The notes below the pieces were generated by a model. It made no database searches, had not been told where the DNA came from, and saw nothing but the letters and a program-made list of their open reading frames with translations. From positions 56,153,563 through 56,217,562 of the forward strand of contig CM059972.1 of the NCBI GenBank assembly GCA_030490835.1: DNA of 64,000 nucleotides. The letters are read 5' to 3'. Of the stretch, positions 1 to 11,161 are shown in pieces. A program made the translations under genes and the position numbers. Positions within the stretch are counted from its first letter, which is position 1; each line of letters starts with the position of its first letter. The stretch comes from Annona cherimola. Taxonomy: Eukaryota; Streptophyta; Magnoliopsida; Magnoliales; Annonaceae.

Positions 1-565
1 TCACATCCTCCATACTTAGCTAGCATTAGTTAACTAGTATACATGGAATTCTACCTGTATTGTTGGTTTCCTTTACCGATAGTGCATGCGTGGTTAATAT
101 TGGCAATCTATGACTAAATGATTATCATCAAAATCAAACTAAGCCATTGCCAAACTTTCTAAAATTTAATCCATACCTGTAACCGCTTCATCCTCTTGCT
201 CCCTTGACTCCTTTTGAGTTAGGGCGTGCACATGTACTGGGTTTGTAGAGGTAACCTGTCGGTTAGCTGCTCCAATTTACCTTGGCTGTGCGGCTTTTCC
301 ACGTCCTTGCGACGTTGGTGCTCAGCCAATTCACACAATCACAATCATGTGATATTATCCATCATCATAAACATCACTACTATCATCATCATAAAATCAT
401 GTATACCTCAGTATATAATTCAATCATTATACTTAGGCTTTTTCATGCCTATTTACCAGTCTATGTTCTGATACCATTTTCTGTGGTATCATACCTATCC
501 TTTCATCATCCTTTATTTTCTCCTTCCCACACCTGTTTACCAATCCTTGCTCTGATACAAACTTC
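1..565 (-). mobile_element. Internal non-coding region of a LARD-like gypsy element (family B), cut by window edge
   Basis: This stretch matches 62,310-62,922 almost base for base and lies in the same orientation. It sits directly outside an LTR that starts at 566, and it holds a primer-binding site next to that LTR. No gag or pol similarity is visible. The small + strand reading frames come from His/Ile-rich CAT/ATC triplet runs at about 350-400 and look accidental. I infer it is the part of a non-autonomous element between its 5' LTR and its PPT, with the rest lying left of the window. Confidence 0.75.
549..560 (-). other. Primer-binding site (initiator tRNA-Met type) of the left family B element
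   Basis: On the minus strand this reads TTGTATCAGAGC, one mismatch from the plant initiator tRNA-Met site TGGTATCAGAGC. It lies 5 bases inside the LTR end (CCACA at 566-570 read on minus). This fixes the element orientation as minus. Confidence 0.75.
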
Positions 566-1672
566 TGTGGCGCCCCAAACTGAAATGTTACTTCCTTACC
601 TTAAGATCTATCGATTGGTAAATGTGAATCAGGATTATTGCCTTGATCACGCGGCGAGTTCTTAATTGGAACTCATCCAAATTTTTTTTCATATCTTCAT
701 TCATCATCGTTTCATTTATATCATAAACAATGGTACACTTGTACATATCCATTTTATAACTTCTCAACATGTACTTATACATCATAGGCTCTCTTGACCT
801 AATCATGACATTTCCATTGTATACATACATCTATTCAATCATTAGTTCACCTAGAACTCGGAACTTTAAACAAGTTCACTTATACATCAACATACCTGAA
901 TACTTTCATTCATATCATTTCACTCACCATGGCTAATCCTTTTAGCCCACATGGTACTATCTCGTACATTTTCTCCTTTTCTTGGGTCCTCGACCCCTTG
1001 AGTCTCCCAATACCTGTCTGAGGTTTGGAAAACAAAATGTGAGTGATAACTCAGTAAGCAAGCATTTTCGGGCAAGACTTTCCTTGAAAATATTTTCTTA
1101 AAATATTTTTCTCATAATTTGGTCAGGGGACATTTTATGTTCCAAAATATCTTGGCATAAACCATATTTAGCAATGGACATTCTCATGTCCAAAACAAGA
1201 CTTTTTTCCACATAAATCATTTTAACATTGGACGTTCATACATCCTAAAATATTTTTCCACGTAAACCTTGTTGGAAACGGACGTTTATATGTCCTAAAA
1301 CATTTTTCACATAAACACTTTGATAATGGACATTTTTATGTCCAAAACACATTTTACGAAAGCCTTTTTGGCAATGGACACTCATATGTCCACAAACACT
1401 TTTATCTCTTAGACTCTTTCAGAAACGGACATTTTCATGTCCACATATGTTCTAACATAAATCCCTTTGGGAAGTGGACATTCTCATGTCCAACCATTTT
1501 TTCCACATAAACCTTTTGGAAATGGACATTCTTATGTCTAAAATATTTTCCAACATAAACCCTTTTTCATGATTCCCATCTTGGGGCTTGTTTATAGCAA
1601 ACAAGTCATAAATCATTTTCATGAAAACTTTTGCATAAAAACCATTTGTTTTTATTCTTAATATTTACACAT
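566..1672 (-). mobile_element. Family B LTR (5' LTR of the left element), truncated
   Basis: It starts TGTGGCGCC, which is the LTR 3' end read in reverse, and follows the family B LTR through the ATCAGG/CCTGAT hairpin, the GTGAGTGATAACTCAG module and the GGACAT...ATGTCC palindrome array (about 1,125-1,560). It is colinear with 12,226-13,059 plus 18,080-18,410. Homology stops near 1,672 after TTTACACATT, where the sequence switches to LTR material in the opposite orientation. Only about a quarter of a full 4.7-kb long-type LTR is left. Confidence 0.8.
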
Positions 1673-2033
1673 TGTGTAAAAGGAAAGCATGGATTTGAAA
1701 TAATATTTTTAAGGGATGGTGCAAATAATTCTCTAAATTAGAATGACAAGTCACCTGGTGTAAGAGATATATAATGCCAGAAAAATCAAAAGTCATGCAT
1801 GTAGGAACCATGTAGGCGTCAAGAGGAAGAGAGGTTCCCCTTGATGAGGCCAAGTCGGAGACAGCCGGTGTATTGGACCATGCTATGTGAGATGTTCCTT
1901 GGGCTAGCATACCCGCACACGAAAGTTTATGTCATGAGTGGAAATGAAGCATTTGCACATCCAATGTTTATGAAATGATTTTTATGAAAAGATTTCTATT
2001 CCATTGATAGTTGATCACTTGCTAAGTATCTCC
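1673..2033 (+). mobile_element. Fragment of a short-type family B LTR
   Basis: The segment carries the pieces ATAATGCC, AAAGTCATGCATG, GGCCAAGTCGGAG and GCTAGCATACC in the order seen in the reverse complement of 59,580-59,960. It is therefore LTR sequence in + orientation. The PBS-proximal part of this LTR is missing, and the fragment runs straight into internal sequence near 2,034. Both edges are approximate. Confidence 0.6.
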
Positions 2034-2392
2034 TATCGGTAGAGGAAACCAACAAGATAATACAGTTAGAATTCCATGTATACTACTTAACTAATGCTAG
2101 CTAAGTATGGAGGATGTGATCGATTAGGATAAGGATCCTAGATCATAAAGAAAAGAACAATTTCAATGAGATGTCCATATGGAAATAGGAAACAGGAAAT
2201 AGTAGAGACAAGTGATAGGTCTATTGGACCAAGGCCAAAAATGCCACTAAGACAGAGTAGCGCAGTGGAAGCGTAGTGAACCATTGAAATATTAGAGGAA
2301 AATGATGAATTAGCAAATTTATATGAGTTTTACCCCCAATATTTGAAATGTAATAGGTTTCGGGACGAAACCTGTTATAAGGGGGGGAGGAT
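2034..2392 (+). mobile_element. 3' part of the family B internal region with polypurine tract
   Basis: About 2,034-2,120 is the reverse complement of 1-90, and the whole piece matches the reverse complement of 62,038-62,400. It ends with GGTTTCGGGACGAAACC and a polypurine tract at about 2,378-2,392, the normal sequence before a 3' LTR. No coding potential is seen. It joins directly to LTR sequence on the left, so a deletion has removed the PBS and the first half of the internal region. Confidence 0.75.
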
Positions 2393-4523
2393 CGTGAAAC
2401 CCCAACCTATGTAGGACTCAATGGGATGCATTGAACATATATACATGATTTATATGTGATTTAAATGAATTTTGAATGATTTATGGATGATTTTATGATT
2501 TGATGATATTTTGCAATTAGGGTTTAATTAGGAATGGTGATTAAAAATTTAATCACCGAAGCCCAAAGTGAGTCGGTATGACCCAAGGGGCTTAATGAGA
2601 ACTTAAGGATGACAAGGTGTCATGAATAATCATGTTAATCATCATGATTTAATTTATGGAGATTAAAGTGTAATTATGGAATTAAGGTGAAAAATGATAG
2701 AAAATTCATAACTCGACTCCTAAAAAGCGGATTTCGATGAAATTTGAAAGATAAGCTCAAGACGGTGGGCCCAATCTTATGAATAGATTGGATTAAGGGA
2801 ATCATGATGGGATTGGGGTGATAATTAATTAATTTTATCCTAAATCCAAAAGATAAATTCAAGTGGTCATAACTTGACGTAGAAACATCGGATTGAGATG
2901 AAATTTGAAATGATGGAATAAAATTATGAAATCTATGAGATGAATGGAATGTATTAAGATAATTATCATGGAAAGTTGATTTCTTGGAGAGCAAGTAACA
3001 AGTTGCTTAAGAGCTAAGTAAAGAAGGGCAATTGTGGAAAGTGAAAATGGAATTTACTGAAATGCCTATGGGTTTACTTGGGCACCAAGAAAACTAACAA
3101 ATAAAAGGAGAAAATGGGGGAGCATGTCTGCCATTTTCAGTAGGGGAGAAGGAGAGAGAGAAGCAAAGAGAAGGAGAGAGAGAAGAGAGGAAAATAAGAG
3201 AAAAATGAAAATTTTCTCCAAGGGCAGCAGCTAGGAAACGTTAAACCCAGCAAGGAGGAGAGGAAAAGAAATAAATTTTAAGTGCTTAATGGAGGGATTA
3301 TCAATTAATCAAGTAAGTATATGTTAATCTTGATTTTATGCCTCAAATCTGGAAGTTATATGATGTTATAAACTAAAATATGAACGGAATAGTAAATGGA
3401 TGAATTTTTGCATGAAACATTTTGGGTAGAATAATTATGGGGTCATTAATAATTACCCAATTTTCATCTTAAAAGGATAATCCAGTTGCAAATTAAAAAT
3501 CCGATACCAAGAACCTGAACAGGGTTGCACGGGTGGCAGGATCAGCTGCACCAAAGGATTTTTAATAATTTTTATGAAAGTAATTTTGGACTGAACATTT
3601 TACAGAATATATAATACATATTGAAGATAATACTACTAAAATAAAAATTAGGTTTTTATAGGAATAAAAATACCCGATAATTTATGTGATTAAGGCTGTC
3701 TGAAATGGAGTGCTGCTGTCCAGCAAGGTAAAAATACCAAAATAAATATAAATGCTTAATTTGTTATGCTGAAAATATTTATTGTGGTTAATTCATGTAG
3801 TTATTAAGGTATTATAGAAATTTTAGATCAAAAATACTTGATTTGATATTAATTCAAGATTTTGAGATTTTAGTACGCCTAATTTCAGCATATGTGGATA
3901 GTTGGAGAAAAAAATCAAAACGAAATATGAAAACTATGTAGAAATTATCCAAATTGATATATATGTTAATACCCTAAATTTGGATTAAGGTAAGTAGGAT
4001 TATTTTCTGAAAATTCGGATTCATAAATCTGCTTAGGGTTATGTGTCAAAAGACATGTTAAACGGGTGAAAAATGGGTTCCAAAGTTGCTGTTTTGGAAA
4101 CCTATGATTAGTGGATTTAAATTCCATAAAAATACCCCAAGTACAGTGGTAAGTAAGGGGTTTAATCATTCTGGAATTAGAGATAAGTTACTGTTTTAAA
4201 AAATTTTAAGAAGCACATGATTTATGTATTGAGAAATGGACGTATATGAAGAGATAAGTATGAATACCCGACTTGAAAGACAAGCGGGTTAAGTTAGATG
4301 GATTTATGTAGGTTGAAAAACCTAAGGAATTTATGTATTTGAAGATGATGCAAATAAATGAAATGTTATTTTCATTTATCTAGGCAAAGGCAAAGACGAG
4401 TATGGAAGAAAAGGATTATGGTGATCTCAGGTAAGCAAGCAAACTTTCTAAAATGATATTTTCTTTCTATGTGATGATGTGTGATTTAATTGTTTATGAT
4501 CATTTTTAAACGAATGGGCAAGC

Positions 4524-4740
4524 ACAAGTTTTAAAAATGATGGCTTTAATGAAAAGCCACAAGTTTTGAACATGACGACTTTAATAAAAAGCCACAAGTT
4601 TTAAAAATGACGGCTTTAATGAAAAACCATAAGTTTTGAAAATGACGGCTTTAATGAAAAGCCACAAGTTTTGAAAATGACAGCTTTAATAAAAAGCCTT
4701 AAGTTTTGGAAAAGAATGGCTTTAAGGAAAAGCCTCAAGG
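4524..4740 (+). repeat. Tandem array of ~35-nt units with GGCTTT/AAAGCC hairpin
   Basis: Units start at 4,524, 4,559, 4,594, 4,629, 4,664 and 4,699, an exact 35-nt period, followed by a degenerate last copy. Each holds ACAAGTTTT and then GGCTTTAATGAAAAGCC, which can fold as a 6-bp stem. A shorter version in the other orientation lies at 19,650-19,805. The short LTRs at 58,782 and 62,923 lack the array. Confidence 0.85.
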
Positions 4741-6121
4741 TTTGCTTCATGGGAAGCAAGCAATATGTTTTAAGGTAAGGATTTTATCACAAGGGTTGCC
4801 TTGGATTGGCAATGCTTTATGTTAATAGAATTCGAGAATTTTGCTTATGAGTAAGCAAGTTCTCCACGATAATGTTTTCAAAGGATTTCATGTTTTATGT
4901 CGATATTTTTTTTAAGAATTTGATTTTAAGTAAATAAGTTCTTTATGATGTTGTTTCAAAAGTATTTTATAAGAAAAAGGGAATTTTGCCCTTTTTCCAA
5001 ATCAACAAACGTAAATAAGTTTTAAATTTCTTTTATGATGTTTAATGATAAATAATCATGTTATAAAAGAAAAAAAAGAGATTTGATTTATGAAAAAGAT
5101 TTGTTTTGCTAGGTCATGATAATTAGATAATAAATGATGATTTGGACATAGTTCATATGTTTTGAAATGATATTCGAAAAGTTTTGATTTCCTTTCGATA
5201 AGGAAATCCATGTCGAAATATATCTTGAAAAATGTTTATACGGATGTGTTGAAAGGGATTTAAGGATGACCAGCCTCCTATGTTTTATTAAAAAGGGTTT
5301 TAAGGTGTGTTGTTTCTCAAACATTTTAAATATTTATCAAAATATTTTACTCAAAATGTTTTTAACAGAATTTAAGCAAGGTCATCCTAAAATTAAATTT
5401 CAAATAACAACTTATTAAAGTGGGTGCGCTTGCTTACAAGTTGACACGGACTGCTGTTTGTGATGTGTTTTTATCAAAATATTTTATTTTAAAATAGACA
5501 CAGACTTCGGTCTGTGATGTTTTTGAGTTATGGATGCAGACAGAGGTCCGTGATCCCGGTTTAAAATGACATGGGCTGCGGTCTGTGGTTCTTCAAACCT
5601 AACGGGCTGCGGTCAATCATAATAATGTACGGTGCACCAGTACAAGTAACAGGCAGGTTTTAAAGCACGGTTGGGATGATCGGGGCCCACTCTACATAAG
5701 GCCAAGTCGCTAAGGGATGGTAGAAGTGCCAGCGGCGCCCTCCCTGAGATGAGAGCAGGATAAATAAACAGCCGCCTGGCAAGCGTGCTGTTAAGGATTC
5801 TCTTCCAAAAGGTAGCATGATCACTTGGTAAGTGTCACTACTGGATGGGGAGAAATGTGTTTACATATGTTTTGCTTTTCAAAAGCCCAAAGATTGGGAT
5901 ATAAAAGTATTTATACAAAAAGTTATCCTAAATTTGATTTTTATGAGCCATTATGCATAAGTGACCCTAAAAGCAGGGTGTTTTACACAAAACGTGTAAA
6001 TATTAAGAATAAAAAATGGTTTTTATGCAAAAGTTTTCATGAAAAGGATTCATGACTTGTTTGCTATAAACAAAGCCCAAGATGGGGATTAAAAAAAAGG
6101 ATTTATGTTGAAAAATATTTT

Positions 6122-6475
6122 GGACATAACAATGTCCATTTCCAAAAAGTTTATGTGGGAAAAATGGTTGGACATGAGAATGTTCATTTTCTAAAGGGAT
6201 TTATGTTGGAACATGAGAATGTCCGTTTCTAAAAGAGTTTAAGGGATAGAGGTGTTTGTGGACATATGAGTGTCCATTGCCAAAAAGGCTTACGTAAAAT
6301 GTATTTGGACATAAAAAGTCCATTATCAAAGTGTTTACGTGGAAAAATATTTTGGGACGTATGAACGTCCAATGTCAAAATGATTTATGTGGAAAAATAT
6401 CTTTTCGTGGACATGAGAATGTCCATTGTCAAATATTGTTTATGTCAAGATGTTTTGGGACATACAATGTCCCTA
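6122..6475 (+). repeat. Array of eight GGACAT...ATGTCC palindromes
   Basis: Dyads start at 6,122, 6,170, 6,209, 6,260, 6,307, 6,355, 6,409 and 6,458, so spacing is about 48 nt. One unit is GGACGT...ACGTCC, changed on both arms. The linkers repeat motifs such as AAAAATGTTT and TTTATGTGGAAAAA. Equivalent arrays occur in the other family B LTRs. Confidence 0.8.
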
Positions 6476-7008
6476 GGCCAAAATGATTTATGAGAAAAAT
6501 GTTTTAGAAAAAGATTTTCAAGGAAAGTCTTGCCCCAAAATGCTTGCTTACTGAGTTATCACTCACGTTTTGTTTTCCAAACCTCAGACAGGTACTGGGA
6601 GACTCAAGGGGTCGAGGACCTAAGAAATTGAGAAAAGGTACGAGATAGTACCATGTGGGCTAAAAGGATTAGCCATGATGAGTGGAATGATATGAATTGA
6701 AGTATTCAGGTATGTTGACGTATATGAACTTGTGTAAAGTTCTGAGTTCTAGGTGAACTAATGATTGAATAGATGTATGTATGCAATGGAAATGTCATGA
6801 TTGGGTCAAGAGGACCTCTAATGTAAAAGTACATGTTGAGAAGTTATTAAATGAATATGTACAAGTGTACCATTGCTTATGTTATAAATGAAATGATGAT
6901 GAATGAAGAAACGAAAAAATTTTGAACGAGTTCCAATTAATATCCTGCCGTATGATCAGGGCAACAATCCTGATTCGCATTTACCAATCGATAGATTCCT
7001 GAGGTAAG

Positions 7009-9435
7009 GAAATAAAAATTAGGTTTTGATGGGTATAAATATGCCCCATAATTCACATGATTAGGGCTGACCCTAAACTCACAACACTATCCAGTACAGT
7101 AAAAATGCTAAAATAAATATATAATGTTAATATTTCGTGATGAAATTTTTATGAAAGTTAATTCATGTATTTATTAATATGTTATATAAATTTCAGAATT
7201 AAATACCTTGATTTGATTATAAATCAAGATTTAGAGATATCAGTACACCTGATTTCAGCATATATGGATAGTTTGAGAAAAAAATCAAAAATAAATATGA
7301 AACCTATGTAGAAATGACCCAAATTGATATATATGTTAATACCCTAAATTTTAGTTAGTAAAAGTTAGATTAATTGCTGAAAATTCGGATTTATAAAACT
7401 GCTTAGGGTTATGTGTCAAAAGACACGTTAAATGGGTGAAAAATGGGTTCCAAAGTTGCTGTTTTAGAAACCTATGATTAGTGGATTTAAATCTTTTAAA
7501 AATACCTTAAATAAAGTGATAAATAAGGGTAATAATCATGCTAAACAATGGACAAAGTTTCTGACTTGAAAAATTTTATGAAATGCCTCTTATATGTGTT
7601 GCCAAATGGGCATATGTGAAAGGATAGAGATGCATAGGTGATAAATGACTTATGTAATTTAATTTTGTACAAAAATATATGAAAATATGATAGAATTCAT
7701 GGTTATATATCTTTTTAGAGTGAATAATGATCGATTTCAAATTTTGGAATTAATTTATGAAGTTTAAGGCGATGACGTGTGCTTAAAAGGAGCACCGATG
7801 TGTAAATTTTGGAAAATAAGTGAAAAATGATAAATGAAGGTTAATGAATCTTTAAATATTAATTATTGGATGATTATTATGTGATTTAATGGTTACCCTA
7901 CTTATGGGATTGTATATGTTATGTGTTAACCGATGAAATGTGCAAATATGTGCTATCTGTGTGTCTAATGACTTGAGAAGTCAAATAAATGATATATGTT
8001 AATGAAAATGGGTTGAAAAATTAAGTTAGATGCAAGCAAAAGGAATATATGAAATGTTATATTATTCTCATGTAGGCAAGGGCAAAGAAAATGTAGACTT
8101 GGGAAGCTAAAGAAACGTGGGTAAGTAAGCGAACTTTCCAAAATATTGATTTCCTCTTATGTGTTGAAATGATTTCTTCGAAATATTGTGTCAAAGGAAT
8201 TTTATGAAATTTATGAACTTGCTTTAATAAGTTGCTCTCATAGTCGCTTACAAAATAAGTAAGTAAATTTTCAAGCATAATGTTTATATTCAAGTATTAA
8301 AATTACTTGATCATGTTTATATTAATGATGTGGAGAATTGCTTATAGAGTAAGCAAGCTCAGTTCTTCAAAATATGATGTGGGTTCTAAGATGATTTTAA
8401 TATAAGCAAGTTCATACAAGTGTGGGTTATAAGGAGTTTTATTGAAAAATGTAATTCTTTATAAAATGGTTTCTAGAAATAAATAGATGTTTTCAAATGG
8501 TTTCCATTAAATGTCATAAATTGAATTTATATATGTGTTTTGAGATTTATGTAGATGTTTTGAAATAGTCTGTCAAGGTGCTTTACAACTCTTAGAGTTG
8601 TAACACTTTGAAGATGTTTTACTCTGATGTTCCAAAAAGATTTAAGGATGGTCAGTCCTACAAAATGATTTGGTAGATTTTATGTGTAAATAATGATCAA
8701 AAGATTATGCAAACTCCTCTATATATATAAGAGTAACAAGGAAGTGATGTGGACAAGACAGATAATGCCAATACAGTGGATGGAAGAGAGTTGCATATGT
8801 TTTGCTCATAAAAATGTTATTAAGAAAAGTTTTGTCTTCTCAATTTTTGAATTAGTTCAAAAGCTTCTTAAAATGAGAATTTCAAAAGTTGTTTAGCAAA
8901 TCATTAAAGCTTTGCAAAATATTGTCTTCTCAAATATTTCAAATGTTTGGTAAAATTGATTTATTAAAATATTGCTAAACTCTTTAAGGGTGGTCATCCT
9001 AATATTAGGATTTGGAAATAGTTTATAAAAATATTTTATTTTCAAAAAAAACCACGCCCAGTTCTAAATTCGAGAAGGGCATAGTCTACGGACTAAGTTG
9101 ACTTTATACATATCAAGCTGAGGCTTGAAAAAGGGCACAGTCAAATGACTGTACTAAGTTTTGTGAAAATCATTGCTAGCATACGAGTGTGCGTAAAATG
9201 ATGTACTAGGCTCATGGTTGAGGCGGTTACAGACCAAAATAGTCGAAAACCAGAGCTCACCTCTACCTACAGTCGAGTCGCTTAGGGAAGGCAGGAGGCT
9301 GGCGGCGCCCTCTCTGAAATGGGAGTAAGCTCATGAGCAGACGCCTGACTTGCGTGCTATCTCATGAAAGGTTTATTTCCTAGGGAAGGATAATCACTTA
9401 TTAAGTGTCACCAACTTGAGGGTCAGAGACATAAA
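7009..9435 (+). mobile_element. Interior fragment of a B-like LTR, left of the solo LTR insertion
   Basis: The join near 7,008 enters another LTR in mid-sequence (compare about 3,641 onward). It keeps the exon-like cassette (8,075-8,125, TCATGTAGGCAAGG... then GTAAGTAAGC), the GGATGGTCA module near 8,645 and 8,990, and the GGCGGCGCCCTC module near 9,300. It diverges from family B enough to be a separate subfamily. It is interrupted at 9,435 by a solo LTR and resumes at 11,162. Small reading frames inside show no retroelement domain. Confidence 0.7.
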
Positions 9436-11161
9436 TGTTGGTCCCGAGTTAATGTCAATTACCCAAGAGGGGAGGGGTGAATTGGGTATTTAAAAATTTA
9501 CAACTTAAACAGAAACTTTACCCCGGATTAATCTAGTCCCCTTTATGAAGAAACAAAATGAGAGCAATAATGTAAAGAGCAGAAACAAAAATGAACACAC
9601 AAAATTTTATAGTGGTTCGGGCAACCTCCCTACTCCACTCTTCCAAGCTCACACCCCTTGTGACTTGGGTTCCACTATGTATTCTGCGAATACAACTAGA
9701 GTCTCCACTCTCTTCTAGATTCTAGCTCTAGGGGGCATATACAACCAGAGCCTCTGCTCTCTTCTAGATTCTGGCTTTAAGGGGCATCAACAATACACAG
9801 CACAAGTAGGTGACGAGTTCTACTCCAATCACACACTACTTTGCTTACACTTGTTCTTAGCTACCCAAGCTAAAACAAGTTCAATACAACAATAAGAATA
9901 AGAGAAAGTTTCTACACGTTACTGTTGTGTAGAGGCAGTTTTGACACAGAGAAGAACTTATACAGCAATGTTGATGATTCAATAAGAAGCTCTTGCCAGT
10001 TTGAATTCAGAGTTCTTCTTCTTTATGATGGCTTGATCACTTAATGCTCTTGAAGATAGGAGTTATGTACATTCAATAATTCTCAGCTACCCTCCTCGTT
10101 CATATTGATTGCCTTTTATAATTGTGGAGGGAATCCGAACGTTTGGAGGTAGGTGGCGCACATTTAATCTGCCAATGTTCGAAAATTTTCCGACTGTTGC
10201 GAATCAAGTCGCAGGTGGAGTCAACTTCGGGTGCAACTTCGCCTGTTCGCAACTTCTTCAAGTTCCAGTCTGGGTCGACTTGGTCCTCGACTTGACCCAA
10301 GTCGCAGGTGGAGTCGACTTCGGGTGCGACTTCACCTCGACAGCTTGCTTGACGAACTTGAAATCCTTGGAATGCTTTGCTTGCTTGAGTTTCTTCATGT
10401 TTGGTTGTTTCTTCCTTGATTTATATTTCTTTGGACCACTGTGTTATCATTCTAGCTTGATGTCCTTTAGCTCCATGATTTGCAAACCTTGAGTCCTTGA
10501 TTCTTGAATCTTTTGTATTTATGAACAAGTCCAATATTATTTTATTAGAATAGTTGAATTCATGCATCTTGCTTTCTTTGGACTTGGATTAGTCTTCATA
10601 TGTTCCAAGCCGAACATCGAAGTCGACTTGATCTTCAACTTGACTCAAGTTCTACCTTGAAATTGATCTCCCCGATTTGGCTTATGAAGTTTCTGCCCTA
10701 TCCAACTGAAGTCGATACTGGAGTCGACTTGGTCTGTGACTTCACCCAAGTCGCATGCGGAGTCGACTTCGTCTCCGACTTCGGCAGCTCTGCTCCTTGA
10801 TTTCAACTCTGGACAGAAATGACGCCTCCAAGTCGCGACTGGAGTCGACTTGGTCTGCGACTTCACCTCAAGTCTCAAGCAGAGTCGACTTGGGATGCGA
10901 CTTCGGCAGTTCTCGTTCTCGATTTCAACTCTGAAAGGAACTTACGTTTCAAAATCGATGCTGGAGTCGACTTGGGGATCGACTTGGCCTAAGTCGAAGC
11001 CTGAGTCGACTTGGAAATCGACTTGACTTGCCATGCTTCATATTCTTCAAATTTATAACCTTAAGTCATTTTCACAAACATGTTAGTAACCAAAACTTAC
11101 TCAAATTGATTTGTTAATCATTAAAACATAGACTTGGCTTATTTTTCACATATTTCCAACA
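9436..11161 (-). mobile_element. Solo LTR of a SIRE-like copia element, TSD ATAAA
   Basis: On + it runs TGTTGGTCCCGAG...TTTCCAACA and is flanked by ATAAA at 9,431-9,435 and 11,162-11,166. The terminal dinucleotides and the 5-bp duplication mark a complete LTR without internal sequence, the usual product of LTR-LTR recombination. The TGTTGGTCCCGAG terminus matches the LTRs of the gag-bearing element at 13,060-18,074, which gives the minus orientation. About 10,200-11,020 is filled with degenerate AAGTCGCA/GTCGACTT repeats; the + frames there (for example 10,109-10,492) translate the repeats and are not genes. Confidence 0.88.
10200..11025. repeat. Degenerate AAGTCGC / GTCGACTT repeat cluster
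   Basis: Repeated units of roughly 35-50 nt contain AAGTCGCA, GGAGTCGACTT and TGCGACTT, so each unit is partly self-complementary around the GTCGAC palindrome. Similar clusters sit at the same place in every SIRE-like LTR of the window: 13,870-14,165, 17,590-17,880, 33,285-33,605 and 36,530-37,330. Confidence 0.8.

Larger units (their letters stand above)
2393..7008 (+). mobile_element. Long-type family B 3' LTR, 3' end lost
   Basis: The LTR begins directly after the PPT as CGTGAAACCCC (the usual TGTGAAACC with T to C). Visible parts are a GA-rich leader at 3,140-3,210, a GTAAGTAT site near 3,313, a 35-nt tandem array at 4,524-4,740, the exon-like cassette at 4,382-4,436, the GGCGCC module near 5,680-5,810, and eight GGACAT-type palindromes at 6,122-6,475. 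It stops after the terminal hairpin near 7,008, just short of the expected CGCCACA end, where an unrelated LTR interior begins. No protein-coding content. Confidence 0.8.

Noticed and set aside
4524..4740. CRISPR-like regular repeat (35 nt)
   Set aside because: Units are contiguous with no unique spacers, they sit inside a plant LTR, and no cas genes are present.
10109..10492. 127-codon frame with repeated GGVDFGCDF
   Set aside because: It translates the GTCGACTT repeats of a solo LTR and is not conserved in the other copies.
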